DNA of 16,631 nt from Erwinia pyrifoliae DSM 12163 (GCF_000026985.1 NC_017390.1:3740560-3757190), one strand, 5' to 3'. Positions 1-7,957 are shown, counted from the first letter of the stretch. Notes: generated from the sequence alone by a model not told the origin. Program-made: numbers and translations.

Positions 1-177
1 CAGCCGGTTTACTCGCCGTGGGTCAATCATGTCGAACGGTTGTGGCAGGCGCTTCATGAGACAATAACCCGAAATCACCAGTGCCGTTCAATGTGGCAAC
101 TGTTGAAAAAGGTTCGTCACTTTATGGAAACGGTAAGCCCATTCCCCGGTGGAAAACATGGACTGGCTAAAGTGTAG
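1..177 (+). CDS. IS630-family transposase, C-terminal fragment (cut by window edge)
   Basis: Frame 1 is open from the first base to a TAG at 175-177 and encodes the last 58 residues of a transposase. The segment SPWVNHVERLW is the typical IS630/Tc1-like motif that carries the last acidic residue (Glu) of the DDE catalytic triad, here in the form N-x-x-E-R-L-W. It is followed by the usual basic C-terminal tail (LLKKVRHFM). The gene runs off the left edge, so its start, the other two catalytic Asp residues and the left inverted repeat cannot be seen. It is intact as far as it is visible. It lies on the same strand as the giant toxin-like gene that begins 190 bp downstream and suggests that this side of the window is accessory DNA. 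Family assignment rests on motif recognition only. Confidence 0.8.
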   Translation, partial: QPVYSPWVNHVERLWQALHETITRNHQCRSMWQLLKKVRHFMETVSPFPGGKHGLAKV

Positions 178-367
178 CGGTATTAGGATCAGTTATTTAG
201 CTGAAGAAATAAATAATAAAGCTATAAACAGCGGTAGAAAAAACCGGTGCTAAAAGCACCCACCAGGATTCGTCAGGGCTACCTAACTCTCTGATTAAAA
301 TGAAAAACAGCGCTAACCCGGATGACTTTTATTATTAAAGGCTTATTTTTAACCCAGGAAGCAAATA
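178..367. other. Intergenic region between the IS630 transposase and the giant ORF
   Basis: This AT-rich spacer holds no ORF I can support. It presumably contains the right end of the IS630 element, but I could not define an inverted repeat because the left end is outside the window. A small hairpin, GGTGC-TAAAA-GCACC, lies at 245-259. Read on the minus strand it is followed by GG and five T, so it could be a weak terminator facing the IS. A TATTAT hexamer at 330-335 is a possible -10 with no good -35. A Shine-Dalgarno AGGAAG at 356-361 sits 6 nt before the ATG at 368 and supports that start. Confidence 0.5.
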
Positions 368-3300
368 ATGCCAAACTTCGCCTCAACACTATCATTTTTA
401 TCCCGTTCATTCACCGGAAAACTCAATTCCCCAGCGATACCGGCCCCCGAAGAACATGAGATCTGGTTCGACTCTCTTGATTATGTATACACGGGGGATT
501 TCTGGTTTGATGCGAAAGACAGATTCCCGGATGAAAATATTTCCGCAATGGAATATGCCGACACTCGGGTTCCCATCTCGGAAGACCTTTACCGTTGCGC
601 AAAAAAAATCATCATTATTTTTGCCAATTTTAAGCAAAGCGAACTGTTTTCTCAGCTGTTTGCAGAATTATTTCCCGGTATTCCTTTCAACATTCTTATG
701 GCCGTTAACGACCTGTGTGACGCTATTATCAATAAAAAGCATATCGACAGCCTCGTGCTGCAAACCCTTTCTCTGGTATCCTGGTACCTTCCGGAAGATA
801 TCAATATCATTTCCAAGCTGGCCGCCTTTATCAGAGAGACGATAATCAACTGGACGGGTGCATCGTTTTTGCGTGACAGCCGGGACGGGAATGAAGACCA
901 TCAGGATCATCTGTATATGGCGCTGGCCGTAGCAGCTGTAGTAACCAGCTATTTTATAACCGATCCGGGTGCTCCACAGCGTGCTGTATTGCGAATACCT
1001 GTCTTTACGGCCAATTTGCTGCTGCGCGCCCGCTATTATTGGAAAGCGCTGGGCGCTATGGTGCAAAAAGTTATCCTCCCGGAGGAGACGGCCCGCCTGC
1101 CCGCCTTCGAGGTGGACAGCAGCATTGAAACGACTTCATACGCCGGCGAAGCGGAAGGCTTTACCCTGGCCGGTGGCGAACCGAAAAGGGTCATCACCGG
1201 ATTAACATCGAACTCAACTGCAACCGCTGCAGCTTATACTAAGGCAACGGTGGAAAACCAGAGGACGAAGACGCCTGGAGTCGTCGTCAACCTGGCTGAG
1301 AAAGCAAATGCTTGGGCGATTCAGCAGCTGATGAGAGAGAGCAGGCTGTCCGACATCTTTTATTGCACAATCCGTAAAACGGAAACGAGTCAACAGCTGG
1401 ACGGGCGGGAATTAACCTATACGTATTTCAACACGCAGTGCGAAGCCATACAGTTTCCGGCACCTTTGCATCAAGGCGCTGACGATATTCATGAGCATAC
1501 TATGGAGCAGGAAACGGTGGCGCGCTCGCCAGCAACCAGGCCCTGTGCTTACCCCCTGCTTCCCGTTGTGCCTATTGTTGCGGCAACGACCACCTACACT
1601 ACTGCGCTGAAAAGCAAAACAATGGTTGTTGCCGCTACTGCTGCCGGACTGGGCACGGTTGCCGGTATTGCCATCGCTCTGACCCACTTTGCCAGCGAAC
1701 GGTTGAAAAAGCTGCTTGATAAGGTTCTTTCCGCGCCGGACGAAAAGGATAATTTATCCTTACCAGCGGAAGCCTTGCCCCACAGGCAACATATCTTGAC
1801 CGTTAAGCAAAAAGTTAACCGTCGGCTGGCAAAGAAAATGATAAAAGCAGGCATGCTTGATAAATACCAAGCGTTCCACACCCTTCGCCTGGAGGAGATC
1901 ATCGCGGCAGTCGGCATGACTCTTTTTTCTCCATATCCTGCTGATATATATGGCGTGACCGAGTTTGATAAGAGGCTGGAGGTGGTGGCAAAAATAATCC
2001 TGCGGGCACAGAATTTTTATGGCGGTCGTTCGAATGAAGAAATCAGCTTTGCCCGGGCCGGGATGGTGGTGAGGAACTGGCTGTTTGATAACGTGCTGAA
2101 CATGCCCGTCGAATCCTGGCTTGCAGGAAAGCTGGCAGGTTCAAAGTACCCTGAACAGTTTAGCGCCGACGCCATGAGAGCCATGCTGGAACTGAAAGCG
2201 CTCTGCTCGGCCAAAGTGCTCAATGTGGAGGCTCTCACCCACTGGCAACAGGGGCAGTTTGAAGCATTCTGGAATTATGCGCTGGATAACACGGTTCCCT
2301 TCAGGAATGTCCTTAAAACGGACGCGTTGAAATCCATGAATGCCATGGATGAGGGGTTTGTCTGGCTCTCTTCCGGCACGCTGTTGTTGAAAGATATGGG
2401 TGTGCAGCTGGACGATCTCAGTGCCGAAGATTATCAGATGGTCGGTAAGGCACTGTGGGTGATGGCGGACTCCGGCGATATACCTAGTAGTTATCTGAGA
2501 TATTTCATCCTGCCCGCCATGCTGTTTGGGGCGATAAGCCAACCGGCAAATGCATCCGGCCCTGAGAGTAGTCAATATATAAACCGCGTAATGGCAGTGA
2601 AGGTGTATGCTGATTACCTCAAAGACACGGCTCCGGTTTATGCTGACTTCCGTTCGAAGGTCGACGCATTCACGCAGGCAATAAAGGAATGGAAAACCCG
2701 TGGAAAAATAGCAGATAAATATGCTGAGCAATGTCCGGAGGACATTCTTAGGTTATTGGGACGTATATCCCTGAAGAGTGCAAACTATCCCATAGGAGAG
2801 ATTGGTCCCTCAATGCAATCACTGGAGCATTTTACACCTGATAAAGAGATTAACGCTGGCAAAGACGCTGTCAGGCAAGCCTATCTCAATGGTATAACTC
2901 CTTTGAAATGTAAGCCAGCTGATGTCACCAGTGAATTTGCATCGCAAACCATGCGGCTGGCAGATACATTTTCGGCGGTGGATGAATACTTGCTGGCCGT
3001 GGCAATGGCTGAGTTATATGAAAGCGAACTGAACTTTATTAACTCAGACGGTGCCGTTATAAAAGAGGTATCACCACAACTTATCAATTCAGTGATAAAG
3101 CAACATTGGGAAAGGGCAATAAAAGAACTTAAAAAAACAGATGTTTACTCAGTCGTCGTCGGTAAAGAAGAGCGAATATATGCTGTAATTGAAAAAATAA
3201 ACAACGGATATCAAATTGTTCGCGTTGACAGAGAAGTCGGTGAATATATCAAGCATGACCTTTTTGACTTTAAGGCAAAAGGGATCATAGAGGTATTAAA

Positions 3301-5197
3301 TGATAATTCCATCTTAGTATATGACGACTTCACATGCACGAATTCTGAGAGTTATACCCTGATTTTTAATAATCGTGAAAATACGCTTAAAGAAGAGGGA
3401 GTGCCTTCGCATAAGGTAGTGTTATATTATAAATCTAAGCACAAAAACGATTTTTATCGTCATTTATGGTCTGAAGGGTACACAAAAACATCAGCGGATA
3501 AAACATGGGATGTGGTTAAACACTTTATTCCTTTCTATGATTGCGCCACTGACGAATTTCCCAGTAATGTCGTCTCCTGCTTCTTTGATATTCTGGGTCT
3601 TGTGCCTTTTGTAGGCGAGGCCATAAGCCTGGGAGGGAAGTTTAGCAAAAGCCTGTACGCAGCGATAAAGTCCGGAACGTTCGTTTTAGTCTTGAGGGAT
3701 CTGTCGCGGAATACGGCAAAAACGGCCGTAACCGAGGCTGTGAAAAAAATTAGCCTACCGACAGTAAAAGAACTGGCCTCATTGAGTAAAACTGCCATCC
3801 AGGGGCTGGATCCGGGGTTCGAACTGTTAAGTCTCACGACCAAATATTCTGGATCGGGGCTAAGCGCCATTTTTACACAACTTATGAAGGGTATGAGCGC
3901 TTTAGATATTAAAAATATGAGAGAAATTCTTCATAAAATAAAGAAATCCGGTGTGATTGAAACGGTGCTACCTCGTAAAAATTTACCTCGCGATATGGCA
4001 TATCTCCCGGATGCAGAAAACATCAAAGTTCCAGTCCAATATGTGCGAAAAGAAGGCCGTAAGAAACTCTATACGATCGTTGACCCTGACACGAAGGAAG
4101 CTCTGGAATGGGTTTATACTATTAAAAAGGGGAAGCTAAAACCAGTTTTTAAAAAACCACGTAAACGGAAAGATAAAACTGATATTAAGACAGTGAAAAA
4201 GGTGCATCCATCGGATGTAAAAAAGCAAACCGCACCCGGGGGAGACCCTGTTAAAGAAGCGGCTCTCTCTGCCTCCTGCCCAAAGCGTATCAAACGAGGC
4301 ATTGATGAACTGTGTAATTCAAGACCCTATGAACAAGTTGATAAAAACATAAACAGTTGGATAGTGAGATTAACTGAGGGCCCTGCTTTGATATCCAGAT
4401 TATCTATCTTAAAAGTTATCAATCCGGTTCGTTATGAGATAATTCAAACTTGCCTTGATAATGTCTATAGAACAGTCGAAGCTGCTGATAAGCTTATAAA
4501 AAATATGAGCTACTATGATTTGAAAATCGCTTTTAAGATGTATACAAGAATCTCAATAACCACCGATCAACAACTCATTACATTGAGAGAAAATCTGTCA
4601 AAAATGATTAATGCTGTCAGATTCTTTTGGGCCACTAGCCCAACCCATATCTTTATTATGAGCTGTCCTTCAATCCCACATACGACCGCTGCATTTGATC
4701 ATAATGCCCAAGCGATGTATGTGAGTAACGTTCTTTTTAACCTCAAGAACCCGGCTCATGCAGAAAAAATCTTTATGCATGAATGTTCACATGGGGGGGC
4801 GAATACAGGAGATTTTTGGTATTATCCTCCTTACCCAAGTACATCAATCATAGAGGATAGTAGACGAGCAAATGTTGATGTATCTACTCAATATAACAAC
4901 TTTATTGCCGGAAAGCTTGAGCCAGATCCTCTGGAAAATATGGTCGTGGGTCCGGATTTTGTGCGAAAATTTGGACCTCCTGTAGATACAGGTCAGGCAA
5001 AAGCTCTGGGTATCAGGCAGGCACTGTTGTTGAACAATGTTGAGGTAGCTGACCTGGCGGTAGCAAATGCCGACACATTAGCTGACTTTCTTCAGAGGTT
5101 TGTTCATGCATCAGGACGGAATGTCCGGGTTAACGTCGATGACCTTTTCCTTGATCCCCAAAGTTTAGTCGATTTCCCTTCCTTACCAAATAATTAG
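368..5197 (+). CDS. Giant multidomain putative toxin/effector with C-terminal HExxH (aspzincin M35-like) domain
   Basis: Encodes 1609 aa, with AGGAAG 6 nt before the ATG. I do not recognise a named gene. What is seen: no classical signal peptide; a Ser/Thr-containing polar N-terminus; hydrophobic stretches near residues 184-196 and 203-219; a likely membrane-inserting segment at 419-439; a long, mostly helical middle part; a second hydrophobic region with FYDC (Cys1059) and VPFVGE (1079-1084), reminiscent of large Mcf/dermonecrotic-like toxins; a Lys/Arg-rich linker with KKPRKRK at 1262-1268; Cys1304 and Cys1316 flanking RIKR (1307-1310); and HECSH at 1471-1475. The HExxH is followed by GGANTGDFWYY. 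Asp1482 could be the third zinc ligand as in aspzincins (HExxH...GTxD), with Glu1496 as the gluzincin-style alternative. I infer a host-directed toxin with a metalloprotease-like C-terminus. The secretion route is unknown, and no chaperone or immunity gene adjoins it. GC falls sharply in the last third. Confidence 0.6.
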   Translation: MPNFASTLSFLSRSFTGKLNSPAIPAPEEHEIWFDSLDYVYTGDFWFDAKDRFPDENISAMEYADTRVPISEDLYRCAKKIIIIFANFKQSELFSQLFAELFPGIPFNILMAVNDLCDAIINKKHIDSLVLQTLSLVSWYLPEDINIISKLAAFIRETIINWTGASFLRDSRDGNEDHQDHLYMALAVAAVVTSYFITDPGAPQRAVLRIPVFTANLLLRARYYWKALGAMVQKVILPEETARLPAFEVDSSIETTSYAGEAEGFTLAGGEPKRVITGLTSNSTATAAAYTKATVENQRTKTPGVVVNLAEKANAWAIQQLMRESRLSDIFYCTIRKTETSQQLDGRELTYTYFNTQCEAIQFPAPLHQGADDIHEHTMEQETVARSPATRPCAYPLLPVVPIVAATTTYTTALKSKTMVVAATAAGLGTVAGIAIALTHFASERLKKLLDKVLSAPDEKDNLSLPAEALPHRQHILTVKQKVNRRLAKKMIKAGMLDKYQAFHTLRLEEIIAAVGMTLFSPYPADIYGVTEFDKRLEVVAKIILRAQNFYGGRSNEEISFARAGMVVRNWLFDNVLNMPVESWLAGKLAGSKYPEQFSADAMRAMLELKALCSAKVLNVEALTHWQQGQFEAFWNYALDNTVPFRNVLKTDALKSMNAMDEGFVWLSSGTLLLKDMGVQLDDLSAEDYQMVGKALWVMADSGDIPSSYLRYFILPAMLFGAISQPANASGPESSQYINRVMAVKVYADYLKDTAPVYADFRSKVDAFTQAIKEWKTRGKIADKYAEQCPEDILRLLGRISLKSANYPIGEIGPSMQSLEHFTPDKEINAGKDAVRQAYLNGITPLKCKPADVTSEFASQTMRLADTFSAVDEYLLAVAMAELYESELNFINSDGAVIKEVSPQLINSVIKQHWERAIKELKKTDVYSVVVGKEERIYAVIEKINNGYQIVRVDREVGEYIKHDLFDFKAKGIIEVLNDNSILVYDDFTCTNSESYTLIFNNRENTLKEEGVPSHKVVLYYKSKHKNDFYRHLWSEGYTKTSADKTWDVVKHFIPFYDCATDEFPSNVVSCFFDILGLVPFVGEAISLGGKFSKSLYAAIKSGTFVLVLRDLSRNTAKTAVTEAVKKISLPTVKELASLSKTAIQGLDPGFELLSLTTKYSGSGLSAIFTQLMKGMSALDIKNMREILHKIKKSGVIETVLPRKNLPRDMAYLPDAENIKVPVQYVRKEGRKKLYTIVDPDTKEALEWVYTIKKGKLKPVFKKPRKRKDKTDIKTVKKVHPSDVKKQTAPGGDPVKEAALSASCPKRIKRGIDELCNSRPYEQVDKNINSWIVRLTEGPALISRLSILKVINPVRYEIIQTCLDNVYRTVEAADKLIKNMSYYDLKIAFKMYTRISITTDQQLITLRENLSKMINAVRFFWATSPTHIFIMSCPSIPHTTAAFDHNAQAMYVSNVLFNLKNPAHAEKIFMHECSHGGANTGDFWYYPPYPSTSIIEDSRRANVDVSTQYNNFIAGKLEPDPLENMVVGPDFVRKFGPPVDTGQAKALGIRQALLLNNVEVADLAVANADTLADFLQRFVHASGRNVRVNVDDLFLDPQSLVDFPSLPNN

Positions 5198-5654
5198 AAC
5201 GCAAGAAAATACGGCCCAGCATCCTGTGATGCCTGGAGGTTAAAATGTGTCATTGACCGTTTTTTATGGTGTACTCTCCCCAACGCAGACTGGCTAATTA
5301 TGGATGATCGATGATAAAGAAACGTTAAGCGCTCGCAGCTGAGCGCGGCCCGTTACGTTTTTATGGCCTGATGCGAGTGAGCGGCAGAAGTGCTGAACCT
5401 GTTGGCCTTTAGCGTTGCGCTGCTGTCATGCGAAACTGTTCTCTTAAAGCGCGCGTGCATTTTCTGCCAACGACGCGGCAATTTTCCCGTGCCGCTGTAA
5501 CCATGCCGCCACACGAGCCGTCTTTCAACATGGCAATAGGCTGACGGATAGGGTTAACGAGTTGGGCAATATGACTTAGCCCGGCCAGGGTAGCTTCTGC
5601 CGCGATTACCGTTGCGGCAAGCAGCGAGGATTCAATTGCGATGACGGCGCAGAT
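5198..5654. other. Gene-poor spacer between the giant ORF and bioH (junction of accessory and core DNA)
   Basis: I see no protein-coding gene here that I can defend. The left part holds a weak bulged hairpin around CCAGCATC...GATGCCTGG and a composite stem at 5320-5362 that may terminate the giant gene. In the right part, the minus frame that continues directly after the bioH stop codon stays open for 81 codons, to a TAA at 5409-5411. It has no initiation signal of its own at the 5' end and no recognised product. The stretch could be the scar of a gene lost when the accessory unit entered. In E. coli this side of bioH carries yhgA/rpnA and the feo genes, which are not seen here. Confidence 0.5.
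5320..5362 (+). terminator. Candidate terminator after the giant ORF
   Basis: A two-tier inverted repeat is visible. The outer arms are AAACGT (5320-5325) and ACGTTT (5355-5360). The inner arms are GCGCTC (5329-5334) and GAGCGC (5341-5346), with a 6-nt loop. The structure ends in five T (5358-5362). The inner stem is perfect, but the internal loop on the 3' side is 8 nt and the T-tract is short, so termination strength is uncertain. It lies about 120 bp past the stop codon of the giant gene. Confidence 0.35.
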
Positions 5655-6431
5655 TTACGCAAGCAGCCTGTCGCTAAACGCGATAACCTGCTCAGAGAAC
5701 GCCTCCGGGTGGGAGATAAACGGCGCGTGGGCAGCCCTGGCGATAATATGGCTGCGGCTGGTGGGCCAGCTTACGTCCAGCAACGCGGCGATGCTGCGCG
5801 GCACCAGCCCGTCCAGCGCGCCGTACAGGCGCAGCAGCGGCATCTGTAGTTCCTGCATCGCCTGACGCAAATCAGCGGTACGTAAGATTTCCAGACCGCC
5901 GTTGAGCACCTCTGCCGCCGGCATGGGTTGATCCAGCACCACGCTTTTCAGCATGCGTGCATCCTGCCGGGCGCTGTCGCTTCCCAGCGTTTGCAGCGCG
6001 AGAAAACGCTCAACGGTGCGCTGGAAATCCTCACGCAGCTGCTGCTGAAAGCCGCTTAAGGTTTCCGCTTTGATCCCCGGCCATCCCGGCTGCGCGCTGA
6101 AGCAAGGCGAGGAAGCCACGCTAATCAGCCCACTCACCCGCTGCGGATGGCTGAGAGCCAGCTGGCTGGCCACCAAGCCACCCAGCGACCATCCCAGCCA
6201 GATGGCCCGCTCCGGAGCCTGCGGCAAAATGGCGGCCACCATGTCATCTAATGTCATCGCCGGGTATCCCTGGCTGCGACCGTAGCCGGGTAGATCCACC
6301 AGGTGCAGACAAAAATGTGCGCCAAGTCGTTCGCTGATGCAATGCCAAACCGCCGCATTCAGTCCCCATCCGTGCAGCAGCACAAGATGACGATCGCCTT
6401 GCCCAATAGTCTCCCAATGAAGTCCCGTCAT
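5655..6431 (-). CDS. bioH: BioH, pimeloyl-[acyl-carrier protein] methyl ester esterase
   Basis: Cytosolic alpha/beta-hydrolase that removes the methyl group from pimeloyl-ACP methyl ester, ending the BioC-BioH route to the pimeloyl chain of biotin. The 258-aa product has the catalytic triad at the E. coli positions: Ser82 in GWSLGG, Asp207 in [10 protein letters not shown] and His235 in AHAPFISHP. The oxyanion-region HGWGLN lies at 20-25. The frame is open further upstream (to 6521), but I chose the ATG at 6431 because [12 protein letters not shown] aligns with the E. coli N-terminus, AGGA lies 9 nt upstream, and the longer version would overlap gntX. The gene is divergent from gntX with a 34-bp gap, so its promoter must lie largely inside gntX. 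The divergent bioH/gntX arrangement is as in E. coli. All features look intact. Confidence 0.96.
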   Translation of the reverse strand: MTGLHWETIGQGDRHLVLLHGWGLNAAVWHCISERLGAHFCLHLVDLPGYGRSQGYPAMTLDDMVAAILPQAPERAIWLGWSLGGLVASQLALSHPQRVSGLISVASSPCFSAQPGWPGIKAETLSGFQQQLREDFQRTVERFLALQTLGSDSARQDARMLKSVVLDQPMPAAEVLNGGLEILRTADLRQAMQELQMPLLRLYGALDGLVPRSIAALLDVSWPTSRSHIIARAAHAPFISHPEAFSEQVIAFSDRLLA

Positions 6432-6465
6432 GGGGTAGAGTCCTGTTTTATCCAGTGAGGTCTCT

Positions 6466-7149
6466 ATGCTATCAATACCTGCAGGCTGTTGGCTATGCGC
6501 GATGCCGCTGACTTTCGCCATCCACGGACTGTGCAGCGTCTGTCTGCGTCAGCTGCTGGTGCAGCCCGCCTGCTGCCCGCGCTGTGGTTTACCGGCCGGG
6601 GGCAGCAGGCATGAATGCGGCCGCTGTCTGCGCCGTCCGCCGCCGTGGCAGCGGCTGATTGCCGTATCGGCGTGGCACCCCCCGCTCAGCCAGCTGGTTA
6701 ACCGACTGAAGTTTTACCGCGCCACCGCACTTGCGGTGATGCTGGCACGGTTATTACTGCTACGCTGGCTACAACAGCGCCGTGAAAGCGGGCTGCGACG
6801 TCCCGATGTGCTACTCACGGTGCCACTGCATCATTACCGGGCGTGGCAACGTGGCTATAATCAGTTAGAGGACATCGCACGGCGTCTCGCTCGCTGGGTG
6901 CCATGCCGCTATTCGCCACAGGCCATTACGCGGATACGTGCGGCAAAAATTCAGCACCGGCTGGGTGCGCTGGCGCGGCGTAAAAACTTGCGCGGGGCTT
7001 TTCGTCTTGAAACAGCGGTGCGCGGATGCCATATCGCTCTGCTTGATGATGTGGTCACTACCGGCAGTACCGCCGCTGAAATCAGCCGCGTTTTGCTGGC
7101 CAATGGCGCGGCCAGCGTCGAGATATGGTGCCTGTGCCGCACCTTGTAG
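6466..7149 (+). CDS. gntX: GntX/ComF-family phosphoribosyltransferase-like protein
   Basis: The 227-aa protein equals E. coli GntX (YhgH) in length and resembles it along the whole sequence. The N-terminal part has a zinc-ribbon-like set of Cys pairs ([20 protein letters not shown]). The C-terminal part is a type I phosphoribosyltransferase fold with the PRPP-binding motif [13 protein letters not shown] and an upstream RGYNQ segment, both typical of the ComF family. The name comes from an old link to gluconate utilisation. ComF relatives take part in DNA uptake in naturally competent bacteria, but the biochemical role here is not established. GAGG lies a few bases before the ATG. The gene is divergent from bioH and 58 bp ahead of nfuA on the same strand, as in E. 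coli. Confidence 0.92.
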   Translation: MLSIPAGCWLCAMPLTFAIHGLCSVCLRQLLVQPACCPRCGLPAGGSRHECGRCLRRPPPWQRLIAVSAWHPPLSQLVNRLKFYRATALAVMLARLLLLRWLQQRRESGLRRPDVLLTVPLHHYRAWQRGYNQLEDIARRLARWVPCRYSPQAITRIRAAKIQHRLGALARRKNLRGAFRLETAVRGCHIALLDDVVTTGSTAAEISRVLLANGAASVEIWCLCRTL

Positions 7150-7172
7150 AGCAGCGGTGATGGGCGTATTAT
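7144..7172 (+). promoter_or_regulatory. Candidate sigma70 promoter for nfuA
   Basis: TTGTAG (7144-7149), 17 bp, then TATTAT (7167-7172). The -10 matches the consensus at 5 of 6 positions, the -35 at only 3. The -35 overlaps the gntX stop region. Predicted transcription would start near 7179, leaving a 5' leader of about 29 nt before nfuA. Read-through from gntX is an alternative. Confidence 0.4.
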
Positions 7173-7207
7173 AACCAACTGAATTAGTCAACTATTGAGC
7201 AATCGCC

Positions 7208-7783
7208 ATGATCCTAATCACCGACTCTGCACAAGAGCACTTCGCAAAACTGCTGTCAAAGCAGGAAGATGGCACCCAAATTCGCGTATTCGTTATCAAT
7301 CCGGGTACGCCAACCGCCGAGTGCGGCGTCTCCTACTGCCCACCTGATGCGGTAGAAGCAACCGATACTGAGCTGAAGTTTGACAAGCTGTCGGCGTTTG
7401 TTGATGAGCTGAGCGCCCCTTACCTGCAAGATGCTGAAATCGACTTTGTTACCGACAATCTGGGTTCTCAGTTAACGCTGAAAGCCCCCAATGCCAAAAT
7501 GCGTAAAGTCAGCGACGATGCCCCACTCATTGAGCGCGTAGAATACCTGTTGCAGGCGCAGATCAATCCACAGCTGGCCAGCCACGGGGGTAAAGTTTCT
7601 TTGATGGAAATCACCGATGAAGGTTACGCTATCCTGCAATTTGGCGGCGGCTGTAACGGCTGTTCAATGGTCGATGTCACCCTGAAAGAAGGCATCGAAA
7701 AAGAGATGCTGGCCGCGTTCCCCGAGCTGAAAGGCGTGCGTGACCTGACCGAGCACCAGCGTGGTGAACACTCGTTCTACTGA
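7208..7783 (+). CDS. nfuA: NfuA, Fe-S cluster carrier/biogenesis protein
   Basis: Cytosolic carrier that holds a [4Fe-4S] cluster at a dimer interface and passes it to apo-targets such as aconitase, with importance under oxidative stress and iron limitation. The 191-aa length equals E. coli NfuA. The N-terminal degenerate A-type (IscA-like) domain lies at about 1-95 and the Nfu domain at about 105-191, with the cluster-binding pair Cys149 and Cys152 in [11 protein letters not shown]. The ATG at 7208 aligns with the E. coli start, although the Shine-Dalgarno is weak. The gene ends in tandem stops (TGA TAG) followed at once by a hairpin. In E. coli gntT follows; here the next gene is malQ on the other strand. 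Confidence 0.97.
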   Translation: MILITDSAQEHFAKLLSKQEDGTQIRVFVINPGTPTAECGVSYCPPDAVEATDTELKFDKLSAFVDELSAPYLQDAEIDFVTDNLGSQLTLKAPNAKMRKVSDDAPLIERVEYLLQAQINPQLASHGGKVSLMEITDEGYAILQFGGGCNGCSMVDVTLKEGIEKEMLAAFPELKGVRDLTEHQRGEHSFY

Positions 7784-7787
7784 TAGT

Positions 7788-7814
7788 CAAGGGGCCGGGA
7801 TACTGGCCCCCTTG
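7788..7814 (+). terminator. Hairpin after nfuA, probable terminator
   Basis: CAAGGGGCC (7788-7796) pairs with GGCCCCCTTG (7805-7814) with a single bulged base, around an 8-nt loop. It starts 4 nt after the nfuA stop codon. There is no T-tract behind it on either strand, so it is either a weak or Rho-assisted terminator or an mRNA 3'-end protector. Its position between convergent nfuA and malQ fits a terminator role. Confidence 0.5.
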
Positions 7815-7957
7815 CGTACCGGGCCATCCTCTTGTCCGGCTGGCCGCCTGTAAAACCCAAAAAACCGCTTTCTTTCTTACCGACAGCCTGCCGGTATCTC
7901 ATGGCAGAGCGCCTGTCCACATCGGCCCCCCCTCTCCCGGCCGCCGCAAACCGCAAA

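Noticed and set aside
237..265. Possible Hrp box (HrpL-dependent promoter) in front of the giant ORF
   Set aside because: A CCACCAG at 259-265 resembles the downstream half of GGAACC-N15/16-CCACNNA, but the upstream part is only AAAACC and the spacing is 14. This is not good enough to claim type III co-regulation.
6432..6521. Longer N-terminus of BioH (30 extra residues)
   Set aside because: The extension overlaps gntX on the opposite strand and has no counterpart in the E. coli protein. The ATG at 6431 has a suitable AGGA.
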